64,000 nt of DNA from JBGSPQ01 sp041738505 (lineage in GTDB: Bacteria > Patescibacteriota > Gracilibacteria > UBA1369), in assembly GCA_041738505.1 (NCBI GenBank), contig JBGSPQ010000023.1, positions 4,018-68,017 of the forward strand. The letters are read 5' to 3'. The stretch's first letter is position 1. Each line of letters begins with the position of its first letter. The notes beneath the pieces were generated by a model. That model searched no databases. It was not told where the DNA came from and worked only from the letters and a program-made list of their open reading frames with translations. Positions 32,519 through 39,564 of this stretch are shown here, in pieces. The translations under genes and the position numbers were made by a program.

Positions 32519-34699
32519 TTATTCAATTTGGGCGATCATTACCGGTGGCGGTATTACTTCTTCTGTGTTTCTGCGCGGACGGGCCTCGCGGTAAAATGAT
32601 TCGCTGTTAAAGGGAAGAGATACCTGGGTGTCTTCATAGGTATCTTCCGGGATTGAGTTTTCAATTTCTTTCCTGTCCAGATGGGAAAATACCTGTTTTT
32701 TTCTGCTCTTGTCGCGGTAAACGGTGATTCCTTTGCATCCAAGTTTGTAAGCAAGTATAAAGGCTTCCTTTACGTCTTCGGCCGAGGCGTAGGATGGGTA
32801 GTTTACTGTTTTGGATACGGCGCTATCGGTATGTTTTTGGAAAGCGGCCTGCATACGGACGTGCCATTCGGCTCTGATGTCCTGGGCCACAACAAAAATT
32901 CTTCTTAGAGAATCGGGCATGCCGTCCAGTTTGCGGATTGATCCTTCTTTGGAAATTGTGCGCATCAGGTCGCGGCTGTAGATGTTCATTTCCACGGCCT
33001 TTTGTTCAAAATATTTGTTGACGTACAGAAATTCCCCGCCGTCAAGAACCCGTTTGTTGTAAACAAGCGCGAAAAGCGGTTCTATCCCCGGCGATGTTTC
33101 GGCAATCATGCTGATTGAACCGGTGGGCGCGATGGTGGTGACGGTGGCGTTTCGCATTCTTTCATAACCTTTCTGTGGAAAGAAACTGGCGTTGAAGTTG
33201 GGAAATGATCCGCGCGTTTTTGCCAATTCCCGCGATGCTTTGTGGCTTTCTTCGTTAATAAAATTCATCACTTTTTCGGCGGCCAGAATTCCGTCGTCGG
33301 TGTTGTAGGGGATTTCCAGCTGAAAAAGCATGTCGGCGAATCCCATAATCCCCAGTCCGATTTTTCTGTTCTGCATGACAGCCTCTTTTACTTCGGGCAG
33401 TTTGTAGTCACTCATGTCTACCGTGTTGTCCAGAAAGTGTACGGCAAGATGTATGGTTTGTTTAAGTTTTTCCCAGTCGATTTCTTTGTCTTTCACGAAT
33501 CTGGCCAGATTTATTGACCCCAGATTGCAGGCTTCGTAGGCCAGCAGAGGCTGTTCGCCGCAGGGGTTGGTGGCAATAATCTCGCCCAGGTCGGGGGTGG
33601 GATTTGATTCTTTGATTTTGTCCAGAAAAATTATTCCCGGTTCGCCGTTGCTCCAGGCCTTGGTCACTATCAGTTCAAGTACACTGCGGGCGTGCAGGCT
33701 GTTCACTTTTTCACCGGTGTGCGGGTCAATCAGGTCGTACATGCCGTCGTTTTCCACGGCCTCCATGAATTTGTCTGTAACGCCAACGGAAATGTTAAAG
33801 TTGTTCAGTTCGTTTTCGTTTTCCTTACAGCTGATGAATTCCAGAATATCGGGGTGTGTCACATTTAAAATGCCCATGTTGGCGCCGCGCCTTTTAGCGC
33901 TGTGTTTGATTGTTTCCGTGGCGGTGTCAAAAACTCGGATAAAGGGGATCGGTCCGGCCGAGGGATTTTGCGAGGCGTAGGAAACGTCTCCGCGCGGTCT
34001 GATTTTGGAAAAGTTAAAACCGGTTCCTCCGCCGGTCTGGTGTATCACTGCGGCTTTTTTTAGAGCGTCAAAAATACTTTCAATATCGTCTTCAATGGGC
34101 AGTACAAAGCATGATCCCAATTGCTGGATTTTGGTGCCCGCGTTCATCAAAGTGGGGGAGTTGGGCAGGAATTCCAGACGGTACATCATGTCGTAAAATT
34201 TTTCTTCCGTTTCTTTGGCGTTGAAATCGCCATAGTTAAGGTCGGCTTTGGCAATGTTGTGCGCCACTCTTTCAAAAAGCTGTTCGGGGGTTTCCGTTAC
34301 AACGCCCTTTTCGTCTTTGCGCAGGTAGCGCTGTTGCATAACTTTCAGGGCGCTCAAGGAAAATTCGGTTTCTTTTTCGCCCAGGATTTCGGCTTTTTTG
34401 TCTCTGATGTCGCGTTGTTTTTCTCTATAGAGGATGTAGGCTTTCGCCGTTTTGGCGTGGCCGTTTTCAATCAGGATTTTTTCCACCAGATCCTGAATCT
34501 GCTCAACGGTTGGTACGTCGCTTTGGTCTTTAAAAAAGACTTCCAACACGGTTGCCACCTGGTTGGCTATTTTTACGGAGAGTTCTTTGTCGGTTCCTCC
34601 CACGCTCTGCGCGGCTTTCCAGATAGCCTGGGCTATCTTGTCCCGGTCAAAGGGGACAATGCGTCCGTCGCGCTTCTTGATCTGCTTAATGGGGGGCAT
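32519..34699 (-). CDS. nrdJ: Adenosylcobalamin-dependent (class II) ribonucleotide reductase
   Basis: The enzyme converts ribonucleotides to deoxyribonucleotides with B12-generated thiyl radicals. Residues 1-95 form an ATP-cone (KKRDGRIVPFDRDKIAQAIWKA). The catalytic barrel contains LGSCFVLP (one redox cysteine), TGGGTGFNFSKIRP, NPCGEQPLLAYEACNLGSINLA (radical Cys/Glu region) and ATVTTIAPTGSISMIA. The arrangement and the NPCGEQPL motif fit class II enzymes. No radical-subunit gene is present nearby. Notably, the C-terminus after LGCKGITVYRDKSRKK carries no Cys-x-x-Cys pair; most NrdJ proteins end in a Cys-rich zinc domain that re-reduces the active site. At 726 residues it is short for the family. 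The long coiled-coil gene follows in the same direction. Confidence 0.93.
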   Translation of the reverse strand: MPPIKQIKKRDGRIVPFDRDKIAQAIWKAAQSVGGTDKELSVKIANQVATVLEVFFKDQSDVPTVEQIQDLVEKILIENGHAKTAKAYILYREKQRDIRDKKAEILGEKETEFSLSALKVMQQRYLRKDEKGVVTETPEQLFERVAHNIAKADLNYGDFNAKETEEKFYDMMYRLEFLPNSPTLMNAGTKIQQLGSCFVLPIEDDIESIFDALKKAAVIHQTGGGTGFNFSKIRPRGDVSYASQNPSAGPIPFIRVFDTATETIKHSAKRRGANMGILNVTHPDILEFISCKENENELNNFNISVGVTDKFMEAVENDGMYDLIDPHTGEKVNSLHARSVLELIVTKAWSNGEPGIIFLDKIKESNPTPDLGEIIATNPCGEQPLLAYEACNLGSINLARFVKDKEIDWEKLKQTIHLAVHFLDNTVDMSDYKLPEVKEAVMQNRKIGLGIMGFADMLFQLEIPYNTDDGILAAEKVMNFINEESHKASRELAKTRGSFPNFNASFFPQKGYERMRNATVTTIAPTGSISMIAETSPGIEPLFALVYNKRVLDGGEFLYVNKYFEQKAVEMNIYSRDLMRTISKEGSIRKLDGMPDSLRRIFVVAQDIRAEWHVRMQAAFQKHTDSAVSKTVNYPSYASAEDVKEAFILAYKLGCKGITVYRDKSRKKQVFSHLDRKEIENSIPEDTYEDTQVSLPFNSESFYREARPRRNTEEVIPPPVMIAQIE

Positions 34700-34803
34700 C
34701 GGCGTGTAAAAATACTATTAGTGGTGACAGTTGTGTACAGTAGCAAAATGTGGTCTTGGTTTAAAGATTTTTTTTTGGAATACGGGTTGACTATAAGAGC
34801 TTA

Positions 34804-35769
34804 TTAATCGCTTGTAATAGACCAATATGTTTTTTTCCGCAGTCTGCCTTTTAAAGTGAATCCGGAAGCTTTTTTGTGGCCGCCCCCTCCAAAGGTTCCG
34901 GCGATTTCCGAAACGTTCACATCGTCTCTTCTGGTGCGCAGTGAACCGCGCACATTGCCGTCGGGGTCGTGGCTTAGGATTGTGGCGAATTGGACGCCTT
35001 TTACAGAGCTCAAGTAATCTATGATGCCGCTTAAGTCACTGCAGGTGGCGTTGCAGTCGCGGAAGTCGTTTTCCATGATGCCGGTAACGATGACGTTGTT
35101 TTCGGTGATGCGGACGTTGCTTAGCGCCTTGCCCCAGATTTTCAGCTGTTCCACCGTGCGGTTTTTAAAAAGTTTTTGCACTATCAGTTTGTGATTGGCG
35201 CCTTTTGCCAGGAGATCGGCCGCCGCCTTCAACACTTCGGCGTCGGTGGACGAGTGCATGAAACTTCCGGTGTCGAAATACAGCCCGAATAACAGGCAGG
35301 TGGCGAGGTAGGGTGTGACCGCGACCCCCCATTTTTGGAAAAGCGCGTAGAGAATCAGTACCGTGGCGGCGGCCTTGTCATCCACCAGATTAATAGTTCC
35401 GTACCCGCTGTTGGAGGGGTGGTGATCAATGTTTATCCAGGGTGTTTGCATTTTCGTCATCTCCGGATATTTCAGCGGGAACCCCGCCTGGTCGGGTGAA
35501 CCGCAGTCCAGACTGATAAACAAATCATAATCGGCGGGATTGATATCATTTACAAATTTATTTAATTCCGTAAAAAATTTGTAATTGTCGGGAATCAAAT
35601 CAATACAGGCGGAAGTGATGTTCACTCCGGCCCGTTTAAAAACGTGCCGCAAAGCCAGATTACTGCCAAGGCAGTCGGGGTCGGAGTTGCGGTGTGAAAT
35701 TATCAGGATATTTTTGGAGTTGAAAATCGTTTCAAAAATTTTGTTCGAAATGGCGGAATCAATCTCCAT
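34804..35769 (-). CDS. DHH-family phosphoesterase (NrnA-like nanoRNase / pAp phosphatase)
   Basis: The protein has 321 residues from the ATG at 35769 (MEIDSAIS); an upstream ATG at 35850 would extend into a terminator hairpin. The DHH domain has all metal motifs: ISHRNSDPDCLGSNLAL, FISLDCGSPDQ, INIDHHPSN and GLYFDTGSF. The DHHA1 domain ends with EIAGTFGGGGHKKASGF. This matches NrnA proteins, which degrade 2-5-mer RNA and, in some species, dephosphorylate pAp or hydrolyse cyclic dinucleotides. It is cytoplasmic. It follows the SOD-ferredoxin operon on the same strand after a terminator, and nrdJ lies 104 bases further on. Confidence 0.93.
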   Translation of the reverse strand: MEIDSAISNKIFETIFNSKNILIISHRNSDPDCLGSNLALRHVFKRAGVNITSACIDLIPDNYKFFTELNKFVNDINPADYDLFISLDCGSPDQAGFPLKYPEMTKMQTPWINIDHHPSNSGYGTINLVDDKAAATVLILYALFQKWGVAVTPYLATCLLFGLYFDTGSFMHSSTDAEVLKAAADLLAKGANHKLIVQKLFKNRTVEQLKIWGKALSNVRITENNVIVTGIMENDFRDCNATCSDLSGIIDYLSSVKGVQFATILSHDPDGNVRGSLRTRRDDVNVSEIAGTFGGGGHKKASGFTLKGRLRKKTYWSITSD

Positions 35770-35854
35770 AAATTCCAAAAAAAAATACTGGAGGCCAAAA
35801 TATCCCAGTATTTTTTGTCGCGCAAACAAATCAAAATTTACCGCTTGCAAAGAA

Positions 35855-35890
35855 AGCGGCCCTGTTTCTTTATCGGAAACGGGACCGCTT
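35855..35890 (-). terminator. Terminator of the SOD-ferredoxin operon
   Basis: A 15-pair stem with one mismatch, AAGCGG-C-CCTGTTTC / GAAACGGG-A-CCGCTT (about 35854-35890), lies after the ferredoxin gene. On the minus strand a T-rich tail (CTTTCTTTG) follows. It also argues that the DHH gene starts at 35769 rather than 35850. Confidence 0.7.
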
Positions 35891-35921
35891 GATTGTGTAT
35901 TTAAACCTGTCGCGGGGGTGT

Positions 35922-36182
35922 TTATGCGGCGAGCGGAAAGATCTGATTATCGTCGTCGTCGTACAGATAAATGGCCTGTACGGGGCATGATTCGGCACCC
36001 ATTTTTAATGTGGCTTCGTCGGCGGCTTCGGACTTGATCAAGAACTTGTCTCCTTCTCCGCCGTTTTTGGCGCTGTCCAGTACAACGGCTTTTCCTTCGC
36101 CGTCCAGTTCAAAAACGTTTGGAGCAACGGCCACGCAGGGTGCCGCGCCGATGCATTTGTCTCTATCAACCCATACTTTCAT
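35922..36182 (-). CDS. Single-cluster ferredoxin, probably [3Fe-4S]
   Basis: This 86-residue electron carrier has the N-terminal cluster motif DRDKCIGAAPC with Ala where a second cysteine would sit in a 4Fe ferredoxin, and a C-terminal CPVQAI. Three cysteines in this spacing fit the bacterial monocluster ferredoxin family with a 3Fe cluster. An acidic tail (YDDDDNQ) follows. It is the third gene of the SOD operon, 27 bases after the BCAM0308-like gene. The partner oxidoreductase is not in the window. Confidence 0.9.
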   Translation of the reverse strand: MKVWVDRDKCIGAAPCVAVAPNVFELDGEGKAVVLDSAKNGGEGDKFLIKSEAADEATLKMGAESCPVQAIYLYDDDDNQIFPLAA

Positions 36183-36209
36183 ATTATTTTTGGTTAAATT
36201 TAAAAGTTA

Positions 36210-36731
36210 TTATTCAACATCTTTGTGCCATTTTACTTCGGCGGGCTTGTCGTCGTCGGACCAGGTGATTTCCAGTTTTCCGCCTTTAAAAGCCGATTCT
36301 ATTTTTCTGCCCAGAGTGACAGCCAGTTTATTTTTTACGGTATAAACAATGATGCCGTTGTCGTTTTCCTCTATGTTGGCCACTGTGTTCATGGCGTCGC
36401 GCTCTTCGGCTAGTTCCTCCGAATTTTTGATGGCGTGCATGATTTCATCCTTGTGCTTGAGTGCAAAAGTTCCGGTGATGTGCAGAACTCCGTCGCAGAT
36501 GCCGGATTCCCTCATTTCCGTTACCGGTGCGGGGCCGATTTTGGCAGAACCGGCGTTTTTGGGATCCATTTCATCAATGGGTTTCCAGTGTTTGTCTTCG
36601 TAGACCAGATCGCTCTTGGGGTCCACTACGGTTTCATTCATGTGTTTTTTGCCCTTGTCGAAGGGATATCTTTTATCGCCCGTGTTTTGATTGGGATCGT
36701 GCCAGGCTTGATTTTTTGGCAGCTTTTTCAT
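36210..36731 (-). CDS. BCAM0308/NMD3-like protein without the zinc motif, unknown function
   Basis: The 173-residue soluble protein starts with a basic segment (KKLPKNQAWHDPNQNTGDKRYPFDKGKK). The C-terminal 95 residues (CDGVLHITGTFALKHKDEIMHAI, VKNKLAVTLGRKIESAFKGGKLEITW, VKWHKDVE) resemble the C-terminal half of the BCAM0308 family (an NMD3-like small protein found with redox and stress genes). In that family a Cys-x-x-Cys zinc ribbon precedes this part; here only one Cys remains. The gene lies 5 bases from sodA and before a ferredoxin gene, so it probably works in oxidative stress. The family call is from memory of the sequence pattern and is only moderately sure. Confidence 0.6.
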   Translation of the reverse strand: MKKLPKNQAWHDPNQNTGDKRYPFDKGKKHMNETVVDPKSDLVYEDKHWKPIDEMDPKNAGSAKIGPAPVTEMRESGICDGVLHITGTFALKHKDEIMHAIKNSEELAEERDAMNTVANIEENDNGIIVYTVKNKLAVTLGRKIESAFKGGKLEITWSDDDKPAEVKWHKDVE

Positions 36732-36736
36732 GTTGG

Positions 36737-37327
36737 TTATTTTTTAATGGATTTAAATATTTCGTTCACGCTTTTCCAGTTCAGGTTGGCAAAAAAGTCT
36801 TCTATGTAGGTTTTTCGGTCACTGCCGTAGTCAATAAAGTAGGCGTGTTCGTAGGTGTCAAGTACCAGTATCGGCATCGCGCCCCAGATTCCGGCCTGAT
36901 TGTGGGCGTCGCAGACGTAGTTGTGCAGTTTTTCGGTGTTATGGTCGTAGGCAAGAACCACCCATCCCCGTGCCACCATGCCGGCGGCTTTAAAGTCCTC
37001 CAGCCATTTTTCGTACGATCCGAAACTTTGAGCCAGTGCATTTTTAAGTTCCTCTCCGGGTTCGCCGCCTTCGCCGCCCAGCGCGTTAAAGTAATACTCG
37101 TGAAGCACAACTCCGTTGGCCGCGAATGATTCTTCGCGCTTAAGTTCGCCGTATTCGCTGTACGTGGCGTTGGCAGTTGATCTGTCCGCTTTGGCCAGCT
37201 TTTCTTCTATCTCGTTTCGCTTGTTAACATAGCCCGCGTAAAGCTTGTCGTGGTGGATTTCCAGGGTTTTTTCGCTGATACCCTTTAACGCTTTGCTGAA
37301 GGGCATCGGTTTTGCTTCATACGTCAT
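36737..37327 (-). CDS. sodA: Fe/Mn superoxide dismutase
   Basis: The 196-residue cytoplasmic enzyme converts superoxide to hydrogen peroxide and oxygen. The family hallmarks are present: TLEIHHDKLYAGYVN (first ligand His25), VLHEYYFNALGG (second His) and VLDTYEHAYFIDYG with Asp and His ligands. The Trp of GIWGAMPILVLD is in place. Metal specificity (Fe, Mn or cambialistic) cannot be read from the sequence. The gene heads an operon with a BCAM0308-like gene and a ferredoxin. Its promoter carries a nearby inverted repeat. Confidence 0.95.
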   Translation of the reverse strand: MTYEAKPMPFSKALKGISEKTLEIHHDKLYAGYVNKRNEIEEKLAKADRSTANATYSEYGELKREESFAANGVVLHEYYFNALGGEGGEPGEELKNALAQSFGSYEKWLEDFKAAGMVARGWVVLAYDHNTEKLHNYVCDAHNQAGIWGAMPILVLDTYEHAYFIDYGSDRKTYIEDFFANLNWKSVNEIFKSIKK

Positions 37328-37362
37328 GAATGTTTCTTGTTATTGATTATCCGTCGCTCCTA

Positions 37363-37422
37363 AGGTTACGGAAAATCGCGCGTTTTGGCAAGGAGGGGGG
37401 AGGATTGATTTACCCAAATCAA
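37363..37422 (-). promoter_or_regulatory. sodA promoter and upstream inverted repeat
   Basis: On the minus strand TTGCCA (37386-37391) and TAACCT (37363-37368) are separated by 17 bases. A perfect inverted repeat TTGATTT-ACCC-AAATCAA (37405-37422) lies just upstream of the -35 and overlaps the stop codon of the neighbouring membrane-protein gene. It could be an activator or repressor site for the SOD operon. Confidence 0.5.
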
Positions 37423-37850
37423 TATGAAGTTGTATCCATTGAGAAATTATAATCTATATTGGCTTCGCAAGTGTAAATGTCATAGCCACTGAATATCTGC
37501 GCACAAAAGTAATTTAACATTTCTTTCGCATCCCCCTTTACTTCGGCCACTGCGGTATTTGTTTGTGTTAAAGTGGCGTTTGTCGTATTGATTTTGTTTT
37601 GGAGTGCTGTATTTGCAGTTTCCAAAGCCAAAACTCTTTTTTCAAGATTTTGAATCATTCCAAGGTAGTCAACTTGTACTGTGGAAGTGGAATAAGTCGG
37701 TGAAGTGGTTGAAGTTGTCGTGGGGCTGAGCGTTTTAATTAACGCTCCCTGAAACAGCTGGCCGGAGCTTTGGGTAAGTACGACTACCGCGCCAACGATC
37801 ACCAGTCCGATGAGTCCGAATAGCAGATATTTGTTGTTTGTGTTTTTCAT
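37419..37850 (-). CDS. Small membrane-anchored protein, tandem copy 3
   Basis: The 143-residue protein begins MKNTNNKYLLFGLIGL, with a single membrane helix at residues 8-25, and then LTQSSGQLFQGAL. A Thr/Ser-rich linker, a coiled coil (LEKRVLALETANTALQNKINTTNATL) and a C-terminal part with two cysteines (YFCAQIFSGYDIYTCEAN) follow. The N-terminal 35 residues are nearly identical to those of the gene just upstream (37887-38282) and similar to the short gene at 38293-38466, so these are tandem duplicates. The family is unknown; no type IV pilin cleavage site is seen. The C-terminal part differs fully between copies. Confidence 0.85.
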   Translation of the reverse strand: MKNTNNKYLLFGLIGLVIVGAVVVLTQSSGQLFQGALIKTLSPTTTSTTSPTYSTSTVQVDYLGMIQNLEKRVLALETANTALQNKINTTNATLTQTNTAVAEVKGDAKEMLNYFCAQIFSGYDIYTCEANIDYNFSMDTTSY

Positions 37851-37886
37851 GTTGTTTGAGAGTAGTGAATTATTTTTTATAAATGT

Positions 37887-38282
37887 TTACAGTAGTTTGT
37901 TTGGTATGCCGCCGCCGATTAGTGTTTCGCATGATGTTTGAGTGAAATTTGGCCAAGCGGGCTGAGGAAGACTGTTGTTTAGCTCTATAAGTCCCTGGCA
38001 GGTTCCGGGCATAAATTGAACTTTGATTCCATCAATTAAAGTATTCACAGTGCTTTTTGTTGCGAGGGCTGTTTTTTCAACGCCTGCCACTTTTGCTTTT
38101 AATGCCTGCAAGTCTCTGTTAACGGAATCCAGTGTTACAGTTGTTGTTGTGTATGACGTTGTTGCCGGAAGTAGCGCCCCCTGAAAAAGCTGACCGGAAT
38201 TTTGGGTAAGGACTACCACCGCACCGCCGACAATCAGTCCAACGAGTCCGAAGAGCAGATATTTGTTGTTTGTGTTTTTCAT
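37887..38282 (-). CDS. Small membrane-anchored protein, tandem copy 2
   Basis: The 131-residue protein shares its N-terminus (MKNTNNKYLLFGLVGL, then TQNSGQLFQGALL) with copy 3. One membrane helix (residues 8-25) is followed by a Thr-rich linker and a short coiled coil (VNRDLQALKAKVAGVEKTALATKSTVNTLID). A C-terminal segment has two cysteines (PGTCQGLIELNNSL and QTSCETLIGGG), candidates for a disulfide outside the membrane. The KTALATKSTVNTLID stretch is also in the 57-residue copy 1, which links all three. It likely faces the outside through its C-terminus. The function is unknown. Confidence 0.85.
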   Translation of the reverse strand: MKNTNNKYLLFGLVGLIVGGAVVVLTQNSGQLFQGALLPATTSYTTTTVTLDSVNRDLQALKAKVAGVEKTALATKSTVNTLIDGIKVQFMPGTCQGLIELNNSLPQPAWPNFTQTSCETLIGGGIPNKLL

Positions 38283-38292
38283 TTTTTTTTAG

Positions 38293-38466
38293 TTAATCTA
38301 TTAAAGCATTTAAAGTGTTTTTTGTGGCCACTGCTGTTTTTTTCACTGCTATTATCAAGTCCTTCTGAAACCGCTTTCCCGATTTTTGGTAAAGCACCGC
38401 CACCGTTCCAACGACTGCAAGGCCGACGAGTCCGAAAAGCAGATAATTGTTGTTTGTTTTTTTCAT
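38293..38466 (-). CDS. Small membrane-anchored protein, tandem copy 1 (57 aa)
   Basis: This gene is short but clear: ATG at 38466, stop at 38293-38295. It encodes 57 residues starting MKKTNNNYLLFGLVGLAV, with the same membrane helix as its two downstream neighbours. It continues LYQKSGKRFQKDLI and ends KKTAVATKNTLNALID, which matches the middle of copy 2. The copy ends exactly where copy 2 goes on into its Cys-containing domain, so it is either a truncated duplicate or a minimal form. It is the first gene after a strong promoter, and the stop is 10 bases before the next start, so it is surely co-transcribed with the other two. Confidence 0.8.
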   Translation of the reverse strand: MKKTNNNYLLFGLVGLAVVGTVAVLYQKSGKRFQKDLIIAVKKTAVATKNTLNALID

Positions 38467-38493
38467 TTTGAAATATGTAAAAAATTAATATCT

Positions 38494-38525
38494 TGATATT
38501 ATATCATATAATTAAAATATTGCAA
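38494..38525 (-). promoter_or_regulatory. Strong promoter with overlapping palindrome for the three-copy membrane gene set
   Basis: On the minus strand TTGCAA (38520-38525) and TATAAT (38498-38503) are separated by 16 bases. The palindrome TGATAT-T-ATATCA (38494-38506) covers the -10, a likely operator. Confidence 0.75.
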
Positions 38526-38572
38526 ATAAGGCCGTTTGCAAATGGAAGCGGGTGAGTTACGCGGTTTTTGGG

Positions 38573-39433
38573 CTATTTATTGAGCAGTTCTTTGATCTTT
38601 TGCTCCAGTTCATCCGGTGAATGGGCGGAGGGGAGGTTGATTTGTGTGGATTCTTCGATCGCCATGTTCTTTTTGGCGGTTTTTGCCGGTGAGAAGCGGA
38701 GGAATCGTTTGAGTAAATCCGCGTGAGCGATGCCGTAGGCGGCGATGATGCCCGCGCAATTGTTGTTTAGAGCCAGTTTTCCGTCTTTTGGGGGGTTGTC
38801 GCCGATGATTAAAACGTGTCGGGCGATTTGTTCGCGGGTCATGTGCAGGACTTTTTCCAGGTCGGTAAAAGGTTTTTCCCTATCCACATATCTGACTGTA
38901 AACGGAACGTGATATTTGCCCCGGGCCATTCTTTCACGAAATTTTTTGGGAAGGGTCCTTGGCTCCGGGGAGGGCATGGCGTTGACGCTCTTTATATAAT
39001 CCTGAAGCTCGAAATGTTTGATTCTCATGGCGGCCTGAAAGCCGGGCGCGTCGGTAAGGATGTGGTTGTTGATGCCCGATTCGTGAGTCATTTTCAGGAT
39101 TCTATCCATGCCTTCATATAGTTTAAGGTTGTCGTCTCTGACTTCGTAAAAAACCGCCTGCGCTTTTACTATCAAATCATCCAGATTTAAATTTTTGACA
39201 TTTTTAAAGAATCCCATGGAATGCAGGCCCTGGATTAAAAAGGGGTTTTCCACGGTGCCGACGTCGGTGTAAAACTTTTTCATGGCGGCGGCCACTTTTG
39301 GCTCGGGTATGCCGGTTTCGTCGGCTATGCACTGCGACATGGCCTCATAGGCGAGCACGGCGTAGGATACCCAATCCCAGATGGTGTTGTCGGCGTCCCA
39401 CACAATGTCGGTGATGCGATCGGGGTTTTTCAT
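38573..39433 (-). CDS. HAD-superfamily hydrolase
   Basis: The protein has 286 residues from the ATG at 39433 (MKNPDRITDIVWDADNT). HAD motif I is IVWDADNTIWDW (nucleophile Asp, with DxN rather than the usual DxD). Motif II is the HILTDAPG region, a Lys/Arg-rich part comes next (RTLPKKFRERMARG), and motif IV is VLIIGDNPPKDGKLA. The cap is helical. The DADNT form of motif I is seen in several HAD phosphatases. The substrate is unknown; phosphoglycolate- or nucleotide-type phosphatase activity is possible. It diverges from rarA. Confidence 0.85.
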   Translation of the reverse strand: MKNPDRITDIVWDADNTIWDWVSYAVLAYEAMSQCIADETGIPEPKVAAAMKKFYTDVGTVENPFLIQGLHSMGFFKNVKNLNLDDLIVKAQAVFYEVRDDNLKLYEGMDRILKMTHESGINNHILTDAPGFQAAMRIKHFELQDYIKSVNAMPSPEPRTLPKKFRERMARGKYHVPFTVRYVDREKPFTDLEKVLHMTREQIARHVLIIGDNPPKDGKLALNNNCAGIIAAYGIAHADLLKRFLRFSPAKTAKKNMAIEESTQINLPSAHSPDELEQKIKELLNK

Positions 39434-39564
39434 GGGTGTAATAATGTTATAGGCGGACTTAAATGGCAAGGGAATTTGGTTTGGCGGGGAAGGAGAGTTT
39501 CTTTGCGTATTGACTTGCGCGGGCGGGCGGGTTCATGATGTTGTTCCGGAAAAGTTAAATTATT

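Noticed and set aside
31872..32594. 240-codon plus-strand frame
   Set aside because: Antisense to the coiled-coil gene; Phe/Val-rich translation is the usual shadow of a Glu/Lys-rich gene.
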